In this document: positions 16,831 to 25,832 of the stretch, piece after piece
Layout: every line of letters starts with the position of its first letter
Numbering within the stretch: the first letter of the stretch is position 1
Assembly (NCBI RefSeq): GCF_905196875.1
Contig: NZ_CAJJWO010000022.1
Span: forward strand, 1-64,000
DNA: 64,000 nucleotides
Source: an uncultured Parabacteroides sp.
GTDB taxonomy: Bacteria; Bacteroidota; Bacteroidia; Bacteroidales; Tannerellaceae
Direction of reading: 5' to 3'
Program-made: the position numbers and the translations under genes
Notes under the pieces: model-generated
What the model saw: only the letters and a program-made list of their open reading frames with translations
The model's database searches: none
Told to the model about the DNA's origin: nothing

Positions 16831-19263
16831 ATGAAACACATCTCTTTAATCGGTAGAATCGTTTTGCTTTTTACATTCGCATTCGTCTTTCAGGCCGGTG
16901 CACAGATTGTAAACCTGAAAACCCGTTCTACCCAAATCGGAATCGATAACAATGGCTACTTTTCCTCCATTCAGGTAGAAGGAAAAGATATCTTACACAC
17001 GGGAAAGTACCCGCTCGTAACAGCCTGTACAGAAAACAAACTGGTGACCCCGACAAAATTGACTTCCAGTGGCAACCAATTTAAACTGACCATGTCCGAC
17101 GGGAGCACTATCTCTCTGAAACATAAGGAAAGCGATGTATGCATTACGTTGGAAGTAGCCAATATCCCGGAAAAATATGAAGTATTGTTATTCGGCCCGT
17201 TAGCCGTTAATATCAATGAAGTGGTCGGCGATGTGGTCGGTGTAGCTCAAGGCAGTGGCGTTGCTTTCGGCATACAGGCACTGAACATCAAAACAAATGC
17301 AGGTATCCCGGAAGAATACGGCCAACTGATTACACAAACTTACGGTTACACCGGAAAAGCAGCCGAATTATCCGTTGCCAGCATTCCTGATTACAAACTG
17401 GCAGCTGCCGATATATCAGACGGTACAGTATTTCATTTTTCCGCCCGCAGAAGGAACAAACAGGAATACCGTAAAGTGCAGCAGATCGGGAAATCGCAGG
17501 TTCTTCCGGTTGAAGGAGAAGACGGCCTGATCAAAGGCTCCAAAATAGCTTTCTTCGGGAGTAAGAATACAGATGCACTGGCCCGTATCGGTGAAATCGA
17601 GATCGAACAGGGACTTCCTCACCCGTTATTTGACGGCGAATGGGGCAAAACGACCCGAGCAGCCATGAAGTCTTATCTGATCTCCGACTTCTCGGAAGAT
17701 AATTTCGATATGATCCTCGATAAAGCTAAGATGGCCGGATTCGAATATGTATACCATAGCGGTCCGTTCCTGGACTGGGGACATTTCAACTGGGACCCAA
17801 AATTCACGAAAAGCGGTGACGAAGGTGTCAGGAAAATGGTAGACAAGGCAAAGGCAGAAGGCATTGCCGTTGGCGTACATACGCTCAGCAACTTCATGAC
17901 TACCAACGATGCCTATGTTACACCCATCCCCTCCGAACATTTATTGAAGCAAGGCGTACTATCGCTCACCACTGATCTGAACAAGGATCAAACAGAGATC
18001 ACGATCAAGAAATCTGATCTGTTCTCTATGCCGATGAGCCTGAATGCCATGCAGATCGACAAAGAACTGATCACTTACGGAAGCATGGAAGACAAAGGGG
18101 AAACATTCCTGCTGAAAAACTGTAAAAGAGGCGCATACGGTACGACAGCCGCAGCTCATTCACAAAAGACTCCTCTTTATAAATTATGGGATTATCCGTA
18201 TAAAACCCTGTTCCCCGACCTGGTCCTGCAGGACAAATTCTCCGACCGATTGGCGGAGATCATGAATAAAACAGGACTTTGCCAAATCTCTTTCGACGGT
18301 CTGGAAGGATGCTCTTACACCGGACAGGACGAATATGCAAACAACCGCTTTGTCTATCGCTGGTACAATCAGCTGAACCATAACGTACTGAACGATGCCA
18401 GTCGCCTCAGCCATAACCTATGGCATATCCATACCCGCATGAACTGGGGTGAACCCTGGGGAGAAGCCATGCGTACAGGCCAGGTAGAAAACCGTATCAA
18501 GAACCAGGCATTCTTCAAACGTAATCTTTTTCCGCGTATGTTGGGATGGTTCCTGATCCGCCTGGCAGACCGTAACTTCGAATGTTCTTCCCTGGAGGAT
18601 CTGGAATGGGCATTATCCGAATCAGCCGGTTTCGATGCCGGCTATGCCATGACGATCAACAGTAACACATTACGCCGTCACGGACAGATCGACAAATTAC
18701 TGGAAGCTATCAAAAACTGGGACAAGCTACGCGATGCAGAAGCTTTCACTGAAGAACAAAAAGCCATGCTGAGAGATCCGCAGACCGAATGGCATCTGGA
18801 AAAAGTAAGTGAAAAAAACTATAACCTGTATCCGCTCCATATCTCTAAACATTACCGTTGTAACCTGGCAGAAATGCAACCGGGACAACCGGGCGGAGCA
18901 GATTGGTCCTGGGAAAGCCCCTATGAAAGTGCATACGCTATCCGTCTGAAAGTAGATGGAGACGGCACGATCAAAGATCCGTCTTTCACAACCCCTAAAG
19001 GAGTAATCAAGTTCCCTTGCGAGATTTCCGACCGCCAGTACCTACTTTATACTTTTGACGGTAAAGCGGTAGTTACCGATAAGAATTACAATGTGATCAG
19101 CGAAGTACAACCTCAAGGTAAAGCCTTGCTTCCTGCCGGTTCATCGGCTGTCGCTTTCTCTTGCGAACAGACCAGCGAAGATGCACCGGAAGTAATTATT
19201 CGTTACATCACTAAAGGGACACCGGAAGAAGTCATATATGATTCTCAGATTTCAGAGCATTGA
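16831..19263 (+). CDS. Secreted TIM-barrel-like enzyme, family not assigned
   Basis: 810 residues with a signal peptide (IVLLFTFAFVFQAGAQ). Residues 25-260 are beta-rich, like the N-terminal sandwich of clan GH-D enzymes. From about 270 there is a (beta/alpha)8-like core: MAGFEYVYHSGPFLDWGHFNW, then AEGIAVGVHTLSNFM. CQISFDGLEGCSYTGQDEY has Asp489 at a strand end, a plausible catalytic acid. ARTRMNWGEPWGEAMR-like text follows. A C-terminal beta domain closes the protein. I infer a glycoside hydrolase or related carbohydrate-active enzyme but cannot name a family. It follows the GH2 gene after 60 bp in the same direction, and its last 32 bp overlap the convergent AraC gene. Confidence 0.75.
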   Translation: MKHISLIGRIVLLFTFAFVFQAGAQIVNLKTRSTQIGIDNNGYFSSIQVEGKDILHTGKYPLVTACTENKLVTPTKLTSSGNQFKLTMSDGSTISLKHKESDVCITLEVANIPEKYEVLLFGPLAVNINEVVGDVVGVAQGSGVAFGIQALNIKTNAGIPEEYGQLITQTYGYTGKAAELSVASIPDYKLAAADISDGTVFHFSARRRNKQEYRKVQQIGKSQVLPVEGEDGLIKGSKIAFFGSKNTDALARIGEIEIEQGLPHPLFDGEWGKTTRAAMKSYLISDFSEDNFDMILDKAKMAGFEYVYHSGPFLDWGHFNWDPKFTKSGDEGVRKMVDKAKAEGIAVGVHTLSNFMTTNDAYVTPIPSEHLLKQGVLSLTTDLNKDQTEITIKKSDLFSMPMSLNAMQIDKELITYGSMEDKGETFLLKNCKRGAYGTTAAAHSQKTPLYKLWDYPYKTLFPDLVLQDKFSDRLAEIMNKTGLCQISFDGLEGCSYTGQDEYANNRFVYRWYNQLNHNVLNDASRLSHNLWHIHTRMNWGEPWGEAMRTGQVENRIKNQAFFKRNLFPRMLGWFLIRLADRNFECSSLEDLEWALSESAGFDAGYAMTINSNTLRRHGQIDKLLEAIKNWDKLRDAEAFTEEQKAMLRDPQTEWHLEKVSEKNYNLYPLHISKHYRCNLAEMQPGQPGGADWSWESPYESAYAIRLKVDGDGTIKDPSFTTPKGVIKFPCEISDRQYLLYTFDGKAVVTDKNYNVISEVQPQGKALLPAGSSAVAFSCEQTSEDAPEVIIRYITKGTPEEVIYDSQISEH

Positions 19264-20131
19264 ATTGTCTTAAGCGGTATTCTCTCGGGGAACAACGGAC
19301 CATCTTCGAAAACAGGCGGGAAAACTGGGAAAGGTTACTGATCCCTACTTTTTCCGCTATTTCAATGATCGACATATGAGAAGTAAGCAATAGAGTCTGT
19401 GCCCGTTCAATCCGCTTCATCTGGATATACTCACAAGGAGGCATACCTATTATTCGTTTGAATACCTTAGAGAAGTGGTCGGAAGTAATACACATCAGAT
19501 CAGCCAGCGTCGAAACAGAGATACGTCGGTCCAGATGTTTATTTATATATTGTATCGTCACATCCAGCTTCTCATACAAACTGTTCGCCTCCGGTAAAAG
19601 CAGACATTCTTCTGTTATAAAACGGGAAAAAAGTTGCAACAGAATACCGCTACTTTCTACCAGGTTGGAAAATGTCGAAACAGATATCTCATCTTCCTTG
19701 GTATAAATATTCCGGTCATTATCATAATGTTTAGGATCCGACGTCGGTAACGATTTATAAGGATTTAGAGCCAGAAAACGTTCCATCAAAGAATAATCCA
19801 TTGGAGTGGCTTCCACCTGCAAATTCATCTTCATCGGATTACTGATGCCTTTACCCCCTGTCGTTTCATCAAAGAAACAGATATAATAATGCTCCATGAA
19901 ATCATCACATTCATAACTATGGAAAGCAAACTTAGGTATCAGGAACAGTTGGCCCGGTAGCAGTTCATATCCTTTCTGATTGATATAAACTTTACCTCTT
20001 CCTTTGGTAATCAAATAAAGCCGATAAAAAGGACTGATGACATCCTGATAATTCCACCAGGTTTCCACCCGGGAATGATCGGCATAAAGCAAAGGCAGCG
20101 ACAGGTCATACGGAGAATAAGAGACAAGCAT
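19232..20131 (-). CDS. AraC family transcriptional regulator
   Basis: 299 residues. The N-terminal half is a cupin-like sensor (LITKGRGKVYINQKGYELLPGQLFLIPKFAFHSYE). The C-terminal 100 residues hold the two helix-turn-helix units: ISVSTLADLMCITSDHFSKVFKRIIGMPPCEYIQMKRIERA, then MSIIEIAEKVGISNLSQFSRLFSKMVRCSPREYR. Such proteins usually sense a sugar and activate neighbouring genes. It is divergent from the HzsA/SUMF1 operon at 20294 (162-bp gap) and convergent with the enzyme gene at 16831, which it overlaps by 32 bp. The divergent operon and the GH2 pair are the likely targets, by position only. Confidence 0.92.
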   Translation of the reverse strand: MLVSYSPYDLSLPLLYADHSRVETWWNYQDVISPFYRLYLITKGRGKVYINQKGYELLPGQLFLIPKFAFHSYECDDFMEHYYICFFDETTGGKGISNPMKMNLQVEATPMDYSLMERFLALNPYKSLPTSDPKHYDNDRNIYTKEDEISVSTFSNLVESSGILLQLFSRFITEECLLLPEANSLYEKLDVTIQYINKHLDRRISVSTLADLMCITSDHFSKVFKRIIGMPPCEYIQMKRIERAQTLLLTSHMSIIEIAEKVGISNLSQFSRLFSKMVRCSPREYRLRQFNALKSENHI

Positions 20132-20244
20132 ATCAGATGTTTATTAGTTAACCGTCGTAAATATAGGAATTATATTCAATTCACAATATCGGTTTATGCA
20201 AAGTATTCATCTTATTTTGTCAAAGTTAAGAAAAAGAGAAGCTT

Positions 20245-20252
20245 TATTTTTG
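20245..20252 (+). promoter_or_regulatory. Bacteroidota -7 element for the HzsA/SUMF1 operon
   Basis: TATTTTTG fits TAnnTTTG. A TTTG at 20216-20219 is 25 bp upstream, too far for a normal -33, which would fit an activator-dependent promoter. Confidence 0.5.
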
Positions 20253-20293
20253 TATTTACTAAACTTCATCTTACAACATAATACTAACACACT

Positions 20294-23200
20294 ATGAAAC
20301 GGCTCATTACAGCTCTGTTTATTTTGGCCGGACTATGTTGTCCGTTCTTACTTTCCGCACAGGATTCCTGGCAAAGCCTGATCAACCGGCTTACCTATTA
20401 TTCACCGGAAAAATACAAATTGGCAACAGATAACCTGAAGAAGAAATATCCGGATAGTTATCGTCCGGATAAAGATTTCGAAAAGGCTATCGAAGAACTG
20501 AAGGCTGATAAAGAAACACTTATCAAAGGTTTGAAAGCCAAAGATCCGAAAGCGGAGAAACAAACCCAAAAGCTACTGCAACAGCTGGATGCCGCTTTAT
20601 TAGCTAACCCGCTACTGGCCGGCAAACAGGTCGTTGCCATCCGCAGGACATTAGGCGATAACGCGCGTAAAGCCATGAGCGGCGGATTAGGTATCGCCCC
20701 TTCCAATTTCCAGAACAACTCCGAGATAGGAAACCCTAAAACAGGATGGACGAATGAATTCGTTTCCCTGAACATCACCCCCGGCAAAATAAAACAAACC
20801 ACGCTCTATAAACCGGAACCAGGCATGATCGTGACTGACCCGGAACCTCATTTCGACGGAAACAAACTGATGTATTCCTCCATCGGAACCTCCGACCGCT
20901 GGCAATTGTTCGAACTGGATATGAAAACCGGGAAGACCCGCCAACTGACACCCGATACTTATAAAGACTTCGACAGTTTCGACGGTTGCTATACCCCTGA
21001 CGGACGGTATATCTTCTGCTCCACAGGGACCTTCCTCGGACTTCCCTGTACAAACGGAGGAAACAAAATGTGCGGCCTGTATCTTTACGACCCCAAAACA
21101 CAACTGACCCGTCAGTTGACCTACGACCAGGACAGCAACTGGGACCCGGTCATGATGGAAAACGGTATGCTGCTCTATCAGCGTTGGGAATATGCAGACC
21201 TACCCCACTCCAACTCGCGTGTCATGTTCACCATGAACCCGGACGGCACTTCGCAATCGGCCTTCTACGGTTCGAACTCCTATTTTCCAACCTCATTCTT
21301 TAGTGCCCGCCCTATCCCCGGACGCCCGTCAGCCATTGTCGGAGTAGCGACCGGACACCACAGTGTATCCCGTAGCGGACGGCTACTTGTGATCGACACC
21401 CGTAAAGGAAGACACGAAGCAGACGGAGTAATCGCCGAGATCCCCCATGCCGGACGAAAGGTAGAACCACTGGTACGCGACCGTTTGCCGGATGGCGTAT
21501 GGCCTCAGTTCCTGCAACCTTATCCCCTGAACGATACCTATTATCTGGTATCGATGAAGGACAGTCCCGAAAGCCTGTGGGGTATCTATCTGGTAGATAC
21601 CTACGACAACCGTACCCTGATAGCCGAAGAAGAAAACATAGCCTATCTCGATCCGGTACTGATGGAAGCCCGGAAAGCCCCGGCTATCATCCCCGACCGC
21701 ATAGACCTGGCATCTACCACCACAACTGTCTTCATGCAGGATGTCTATCATGGCGACGGCCTGAAAGGTATTCCCCGCGGGACGGTGAAAAAGCTTCGCG
21801 TCGGTTCCTTTAGTTTCAGTCCGCTGAACCAGGGAGGTCTGTTAGGTACGATCGGTATGGATGGCCCCTGGGATATCAAACGTATTCTCGGCGAAGTAGA
21901 TGTAGAAGAGGACGGCTCTGCCATGTTCACCGTTCCGGCCAATACTCCGATCTTCATCCAGCCGCTCGACGAAGAAGGAAAAGCTCTTCAGGTAATGCGT
22001 AGCTGGTTTACCGGAATGCCGGGCGAAACACTTTCCTGCATCGGCTGCCATGAAGACAAGAATACCATACCTGTTCCCAAAATGACCACGGCTTCAAAGA
22101 AAAGCCCGCAACCGATCAAAGAATGGTACGGTAAGGAACGTGGTTTCAGCTATCGCCATGAAGTACAACCTGTATTGGATAAATATTGTATCTCCTGCCA
22201 CAATCAGGATAAACCGGGCAAGCCCTACCTGAAAGGCGATCAATGGATCACGGACTGGACTTCACAGATCAGCGGCCGGGCCGGATCGGATTACGGAGGT
22301 CATTTCACCCTGTCGTATGCCAACCTGCACCGGTATGTACGCCGGCCGGGTATCGAAAGCGATATGCACATGTTGGTTCCGATGGACGTACATGCCGATC
22401 AAACAGAGTTGATGCAAATCCTTCAGAAAGGACATTATAACGTGCAACTGGATAAAGAATCGATAGAGAAACTGGCCTGTTGGATCGACTTCAACGCACC
22501 TTTCCACGGACGTCGTTCGGATATCCCGAACTTCCCGGATACGCAGAAAAGTAACGAACTACGGGAGCTGCATCGTGAAATGTTCGGTGCCCCGAAATCA
22601 ACAGCCGAATGGTTGCCGGAGATCCCTCAAAACATCGAGCCGGTCAGATTCGAAAAAGAACAAAAGCCTCTTGGTGATACCGTACTCGACAAATGGCCGG
22701 TATACGATCCGACTCAAAAAGCTTATTCCCAATGGGGAGACACCCAATGGAAACAGCTGGCTTTGGGCAATTTCCAGAAGAGTATCCCGCTGGGTAACGG
22801 CATAACCCTGGAACTGGTAAAAATACCGGCCGGTTCTTTTATCATGGGTAGCGACCGTCATCCGGACGAACTGCCGCAAACGATCGTACAGGTAGATAAA
22901 CCTTTCTGGATGGGACGTTTCGAAATCACTAATGCACAGTTCAGAGCCTACGATCCGGAACACGACAGCCGCGACGAACACCGCCACGGTTACCAGTTCG
23001 GACGCAAAGGTTACTCAATGAACCATCCCGACCAGCCGGCTGTCCGTATCTCCTGGCAGGAAGCGATGGACTATTGCAAGTGGCTGTCGGAAAAGACCGG
23101 TATGAAGTTCTCACTCCCCACCGAAGCACAATGGGAATGGGCTTGCCGTGCCGGAAGCGATACGCCGTTCTGGTACGGCAATATGTCCGCCGACTTCTCA

Positions 23201-23623
23201 CGTTATGCCAACCTGGGAGATATCAAACTAAAAGAGTTTGCCGCCTGTACCGCTTATAAGTTCTACGAGAGCGCGATGGTCATTGAAAACCCGAATAAGT
23301 ATGACGACTGGATACCGCGCGACACCACTTACAACGACGGCGGCTTTATCTCCGAACCGGTGGGACGCTACATCCGTAACCCGTGGGATCTGTTCGACAT
23401 GCACGGAAACGTATGGGAGTGGACATTATCGAGCTACCAACCTTATCCGTACAACGAGAACGACGGCCGCAACGGGGTCACCTCTGAAAACGGCAAACGT
23501 GTTGTACGCGGAGGTTCCTGGTACGACCGTCCTTACCGTTCGACCTCTTCTTTCCGCCTGCCGTACCGTGAGTATCAGAAAGTTTATAATGTAGGATTCC
23601 GTGTAGTAATGACTGAAGAATGA
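20294..23623 (+). CDS. HzsA-like di-heme propeller protein fused to a SUMF1/FGE-fold domain
   Basis: 1109 residues. A signal peptide (to about residue 22) is followed by a helical, lysine-rich segment (to about 130). Next is a PD40/TolB-type propeller of the hydrazine synthase alpha-like kind (about 165-600), with DPEPHFDGNKLMYSS, CYTPDGRYIFC and QDVYHGDGLKGIPRGTVKKL. Two CXXCH c-heme motifs follow: CIGCH (582-586) and CISCH (632-636). The last 275 residues are a SUMF1 fold (PTEAQWEWACRAG, DMHGNVWEWT, VVRGGSWYD, VGFRVV). The catalytic cysteines of true formylglycine-generating enzymes are absent, so sulfatase activation is unlikely. Location is periplasmic. It overlaps the next gene by 4 bp. 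A partial paralogue lies at 39908. Confidence 0.88.
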   Translation: MKRLITALFILAGLCCPFLLSAQDSWQSLINRLTYYSPEKYKLATDNLKKKYPDSYRPDKDFEKAIEELKADKETLIKGLKAKDPKAEKQTQKLLQQLDAALLANPLLAGKQVVAIRRTLGDNARKAMSGGLGIAPSNFQNNSEIGNPKTGWTNEFVSLNITPGKIKQTTLYKPEPGMIVTDPEPHFDGNKLMYSSIGTSDRWQLFELDMKTGKTRQLTPDTYKDFDSFDGCYTPDGRYIFCSTGTFLGLPCTNGGNKMCGLYLYDPKTQLTRQLTYDQDSNWDPVMMENGMLLYQRWEYADLPHSNSRVMFTMNPDGTSQSAFYGSNSYFPTSFFSARPIPGRPSAIVGVATGHHSVSRSGRLLVIDTRKGRHEADGVIAEIPHAGRKVEPLVRDRLPDGVWPQFLQPYPLNDTYYLVSMKDSPESLWGIYLVDTYDNRTLIAEEENIAYLDPVLMEARKAPAIIPDRIDLASTTTTVFMQDVYHGDGLKGIPRGTVKKLRVGSFSFSPLNQGGLLGTIGMDGPWDIKRILGEVDVEEDGSAMFTVPANTPIFIQPLDEEGKALQVMRSWFTGMPGETLSCIGCHEDKNTIPVPKMTTASKKSPQPIKEWYGKERGFSYRHEVQPVLDKYCISCHNQDKPGKPYLKGDQWITDWTSQISGRAGSDYGGHFTLSYANLHRYVRRPGIESDMHMLVPMDVHADQTELMQILQKGHYNVQLDKESIEKLACWIDFNAPFHGRRSDIPNFPDTQKSNELRELHREMFGAPKSTAEWLPEIPQNIEPVRFEKEQKPLGDTVLDKWPVYDPTQKAYSQWGDTQWKQLALGNFQKSIPLGNGITLELVKIPAGSFIMGSDRHPDELPQTIVQVDKPFWMGRFEITNAQFRAYDPEHDSRDEHRHGYQFGRKGYSMNHPDQPAVRISWQEAMDYCKWLSEKTGMKFSLPTEAQWEWACRAGSDTPFWYGNMSADFSRYANLGDIKLKEFAACTAYKFYESAMVIENPNKYDDWIPRDTTYNDGGFISEPVGRYIRNPWDLFDMHGNVWEWTLSSYQPYPYNENDGRNGVTSENGKRVVRGGSWYDRPYRSTSSFRLPYREYQKVYNVGFRVVMTEE

Positions 23624-24507
23624 TAAATCGCTGTTTAAAATATCTGTTTTGCATTGTAGTAGTAATTAGCACTAGTTGCTCGTGCAGCAACACCAGAGAA
23701 AAGTTACTTGTTTCCGGCTGCGGCTGGAAGCAGGTAGCGATCCTCGACAAAGCGACCGGAGCCATCGAATGGAGCCACCCGCTAAACCCGGGAGAAGATT
23801 GTAACGATGTAGAAATGACAGCGGATGGTCATATCCTCTATGCATATACCTCTGGTGCCCGGCTAATCACCCGCGATCAACAAACTGTCTGGGACTTCAA
23901 AGCCCAAAAGGGAGAAGAACTTTTCACCGCCACCCGCCTCCCCTCCGGCAATTATATGCTGGCTATCTGCGGTACCCCTTCGCGTATTGTCGAACTCGAT
24001 ACGAACGGGAAACTGATCGATGAACTATCATTCGACACCAGTATAACCGGCGTACACGACCAGTTCCGGCAAATCGTAAAAACCCCGCAAAACACCTATC
24101 TGATCCCATTAATGGGTAAAGGGGAAGTAATTGAAATGAACAAAGACAAAGAGATCGTCAACAGGGTACATTGCGGAGGCAACCCTTTTGCCATCCGGAT
24201 ACTCGACAATGGGAACTGGCTCGTATCCTGCGGCGATGGGCATAACTTCGTGGAAATCGATCCGGCCGGACAGCAGATCGTAAAAAATGTAGGCGATGAC
24301 GATGTAGAGGATATCACGCTTCTCTTCGTGGCTGAACTAGTCCGGTATAAAAACGGCAATACGCTAATAAGTAACTGGAACGGTCACAGTAAAAATAAAT
24401 CGCAACCGCTACTGGTTGAAATCAATCCGGACAACCAGGTAGTTTGGGCATTACCTCTTCATCCCGACATAATCAATATTTCAGCAGTCTATTCATTTGG
24501 GGAATAG
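23620..24507 (+). CDS. Small beta-propeller lipoprotein, partner of the HzsA-like protein
   Basis: 295 residues with a lipoprotein-like signal (CIVVVISTSCSCS). The rest is repeated four-strand blades of the form LDNGNWLVSCGDG / LPSGNYMLAICG / YKNGNTLISNWNGH, typical of PQQ-like or NHL-like propellers. Its ATG overlaps the stop of the HzsA/SUMF1 gene, so the two are translationally coupled. The protein at 44209 is a clear paralogue: both share the NW(N/V)GH signature near the C-terminus, then a (V/I)(D/N) blade and a SSVFSL/SAVYSF end. No catalytic residues are recognisable. It may be a binding or scaffolding partner. Confidence 0.82.
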   Translation: MINRCLKYLFCIVVVISTSCSCSNTREKLLVSGCGWKQVAILDKATGAIEWSHPLNPGEDCNDVEMTADGHILYAYTSGARLITRDQQTVWDFKAQKGEELFTATRLPSGNYMLAICGTPSRIVELDTNGKLIDELSFDTSITGVHDQFRQIVKTPQNTYLIPLMGKGEVIEMNKDKEIVNRVHCGGNPFAIRILDNGNWLVSCGDGHNFVEIDPAGQQIVKNVGDDDVEDITLLFVAELVRYKNGNTLISNWNGHSKNKSQPLLVEINPDNQVVWALPLHPDIINISAVYSFGE

Positions 24508-24521
24508 ACAAAAAATATCCG

Positions 24522-25823
24522 TTATTCAAAAAGGATACGGAAACGGGTCAAACCATCGGCATAAGTACGCAGGGAGAAAGAACAGTTTTGTTTCTGTAAA
24601 ACTTCACGTATAAAGATCAGGCCGATACCCTGTCCGTTCGGCTTGGAAGAGAAGAAGGGGCTGAACAGTTTGGTTTCAGTCTCTTTATCTATCCCTTTAC
24701 CGGTATCCGCTATTTCCAGGCAAACCGGATTATGTGAAGTACGTATATAAATATGACCGTCGTGGTCGATAGATTCGGCTGCATTCTTTATGATATTGAC
24801 CAACACTTGTTCAAAGAGAGAGCTATCGAGCTTCACGACAGGAGAAACCTCATCAAGCTCCATGACAATCCGGATATTACGATTCTGGCAGATCGTTTCC
24901 ATAAACCGTTTACAGGAAGTGACGACTGCATTCAGTTCACGACAAACCGTCTGAGGTTCCGGTATACGTACCACATCCGCGAAGTTCGTGATAAAATGGC
25001 TCATACTGTAACAACGTTCGATGGAGACACGCAAGACCTCGCATATGTCTTCCGTATTTTCCAATTCGCTAAAGGTCGATTCAAGCGTATCTAATGTGGA
25101 AGTGATCCCGGCAGTCGTATTATTTACTTCATGGGCGATCATGCGGATCACCTTTTCATACGCTTTCTTTTCAGCCTTGAATACTTCCTGTGTCAAACCT
25201 TCCACTAAATAGAACGAATGATGGAACCCACGGTCTACGAAAGAGGAATGCGTACATTTATAAATATTGGCATCATTCAGTCGTACTGTCTGTGACTCAT
25301 ATAAAGGTATATTTGCCAATTCGATAGCCAAAGGAGAGTCTATATCTGTCAGAGATTTCCCTTCGAAAATAACAGAGGTAGGTTGTCCGAGCATTTTATG
25401 TGCGGCCGGGTTAAGTGATATAATCTCATTGTCCAGGTTCAACATGATTACTCCCATGGGAGAAGCATTGATCAACAGGTCGAGGAAATGGTTCTGCTCT
25501 CTCAGATGCAGGCGTTCGTTTTTAAGCTGCTCCATCATCTTATTGAAGATATCGACAATACGGTCGGCCTCCTTCTGCCCTACCCGGCTCAGACGCGAAC
25601 TAAAATCCTGTTCCTTCAACAGCTCCATACCGTTTCCAATAATATTCAACGGCTTGATAATACGACGATAGAACAGGATCAGATAAAGGATTGTAACAAG
25701 TACCAGCCCTTCTACCATGAAAAACATGGCAGACGAGAAATTGTAGAATACATGCCAGGTTATTACTCCCAACACGGTCAACAATAACCCGGTTAAAATC
25801 CAGAACAACCCTTTTACTCTCAT
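24522..25823 (-). CDS. Sensor histidine kinase (NtrY/AtoS-like)
   Basis: 433 residues. Two membrane helices (about 5-23 and 32-51) flank a very short periplasmic loop. They are followed by a HAMP-like segment, a PAS domain (about 110-205) and the kinase core. The H box is MIAHEVNNTTAGI with His231, the N box is NIIKNAAESIDHDG, and the G1/G2 boxes are IADTGKGIDKE and GQGIGLIFIREVLQ. The small loop implies sensing within the membrane or through PAS. It is the last gene of the tolC - regulator - kinase operon, 9 bp after the regulator, and surely its cognate kinase. Confidence 0.92.
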   Translation of the reverse strand: MRVKGLFWILTGLLLTVLGVITWHVFYNFSSAMFFMVEGLVLVTILYLILFYRRIIKPLNIIGNGMELLKEQDFSSRLSRVGQKEADRIVDIFNKMMEQLKNERLHLREQNHFLDLLINASPMGVIMLNLDNEIISLNPAAHKMLGQPTSVIFEGKSLTDIDSPLAIELANIPLYESQTVRLNDANIYKCTHSSFVDRGFHHSFYLVEGLTQEVFKAEKKAYEKVIRMIAHEVNNTTAGITSTLDTLESTFSELENTEDICEVLRVSIERCYSMSHFITNFADVVRIPEPQTVCRELNAVVTSCKRFMETICQNRNIRIVMELDEVSPVVKLDSSLFEQVLVNIIKNAAESIDHDGHIYIRTSHNPVCLEIADTGKGIDKETETKLFSPFFSSKPNGQGIGLIFIREVLQKQNCSFSLRTYADGLTRFRILFE

Positions 25824-25832
25824 CCGTATATC

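Noticed and set aside
20294..23623. Formylglycine-generating sulfatase activator
   Set aside because: Only the C-terminal quarter has the SUMF1 fold and the catalytic cysteines are not present; the protein is dominated by a di-heme propeller.
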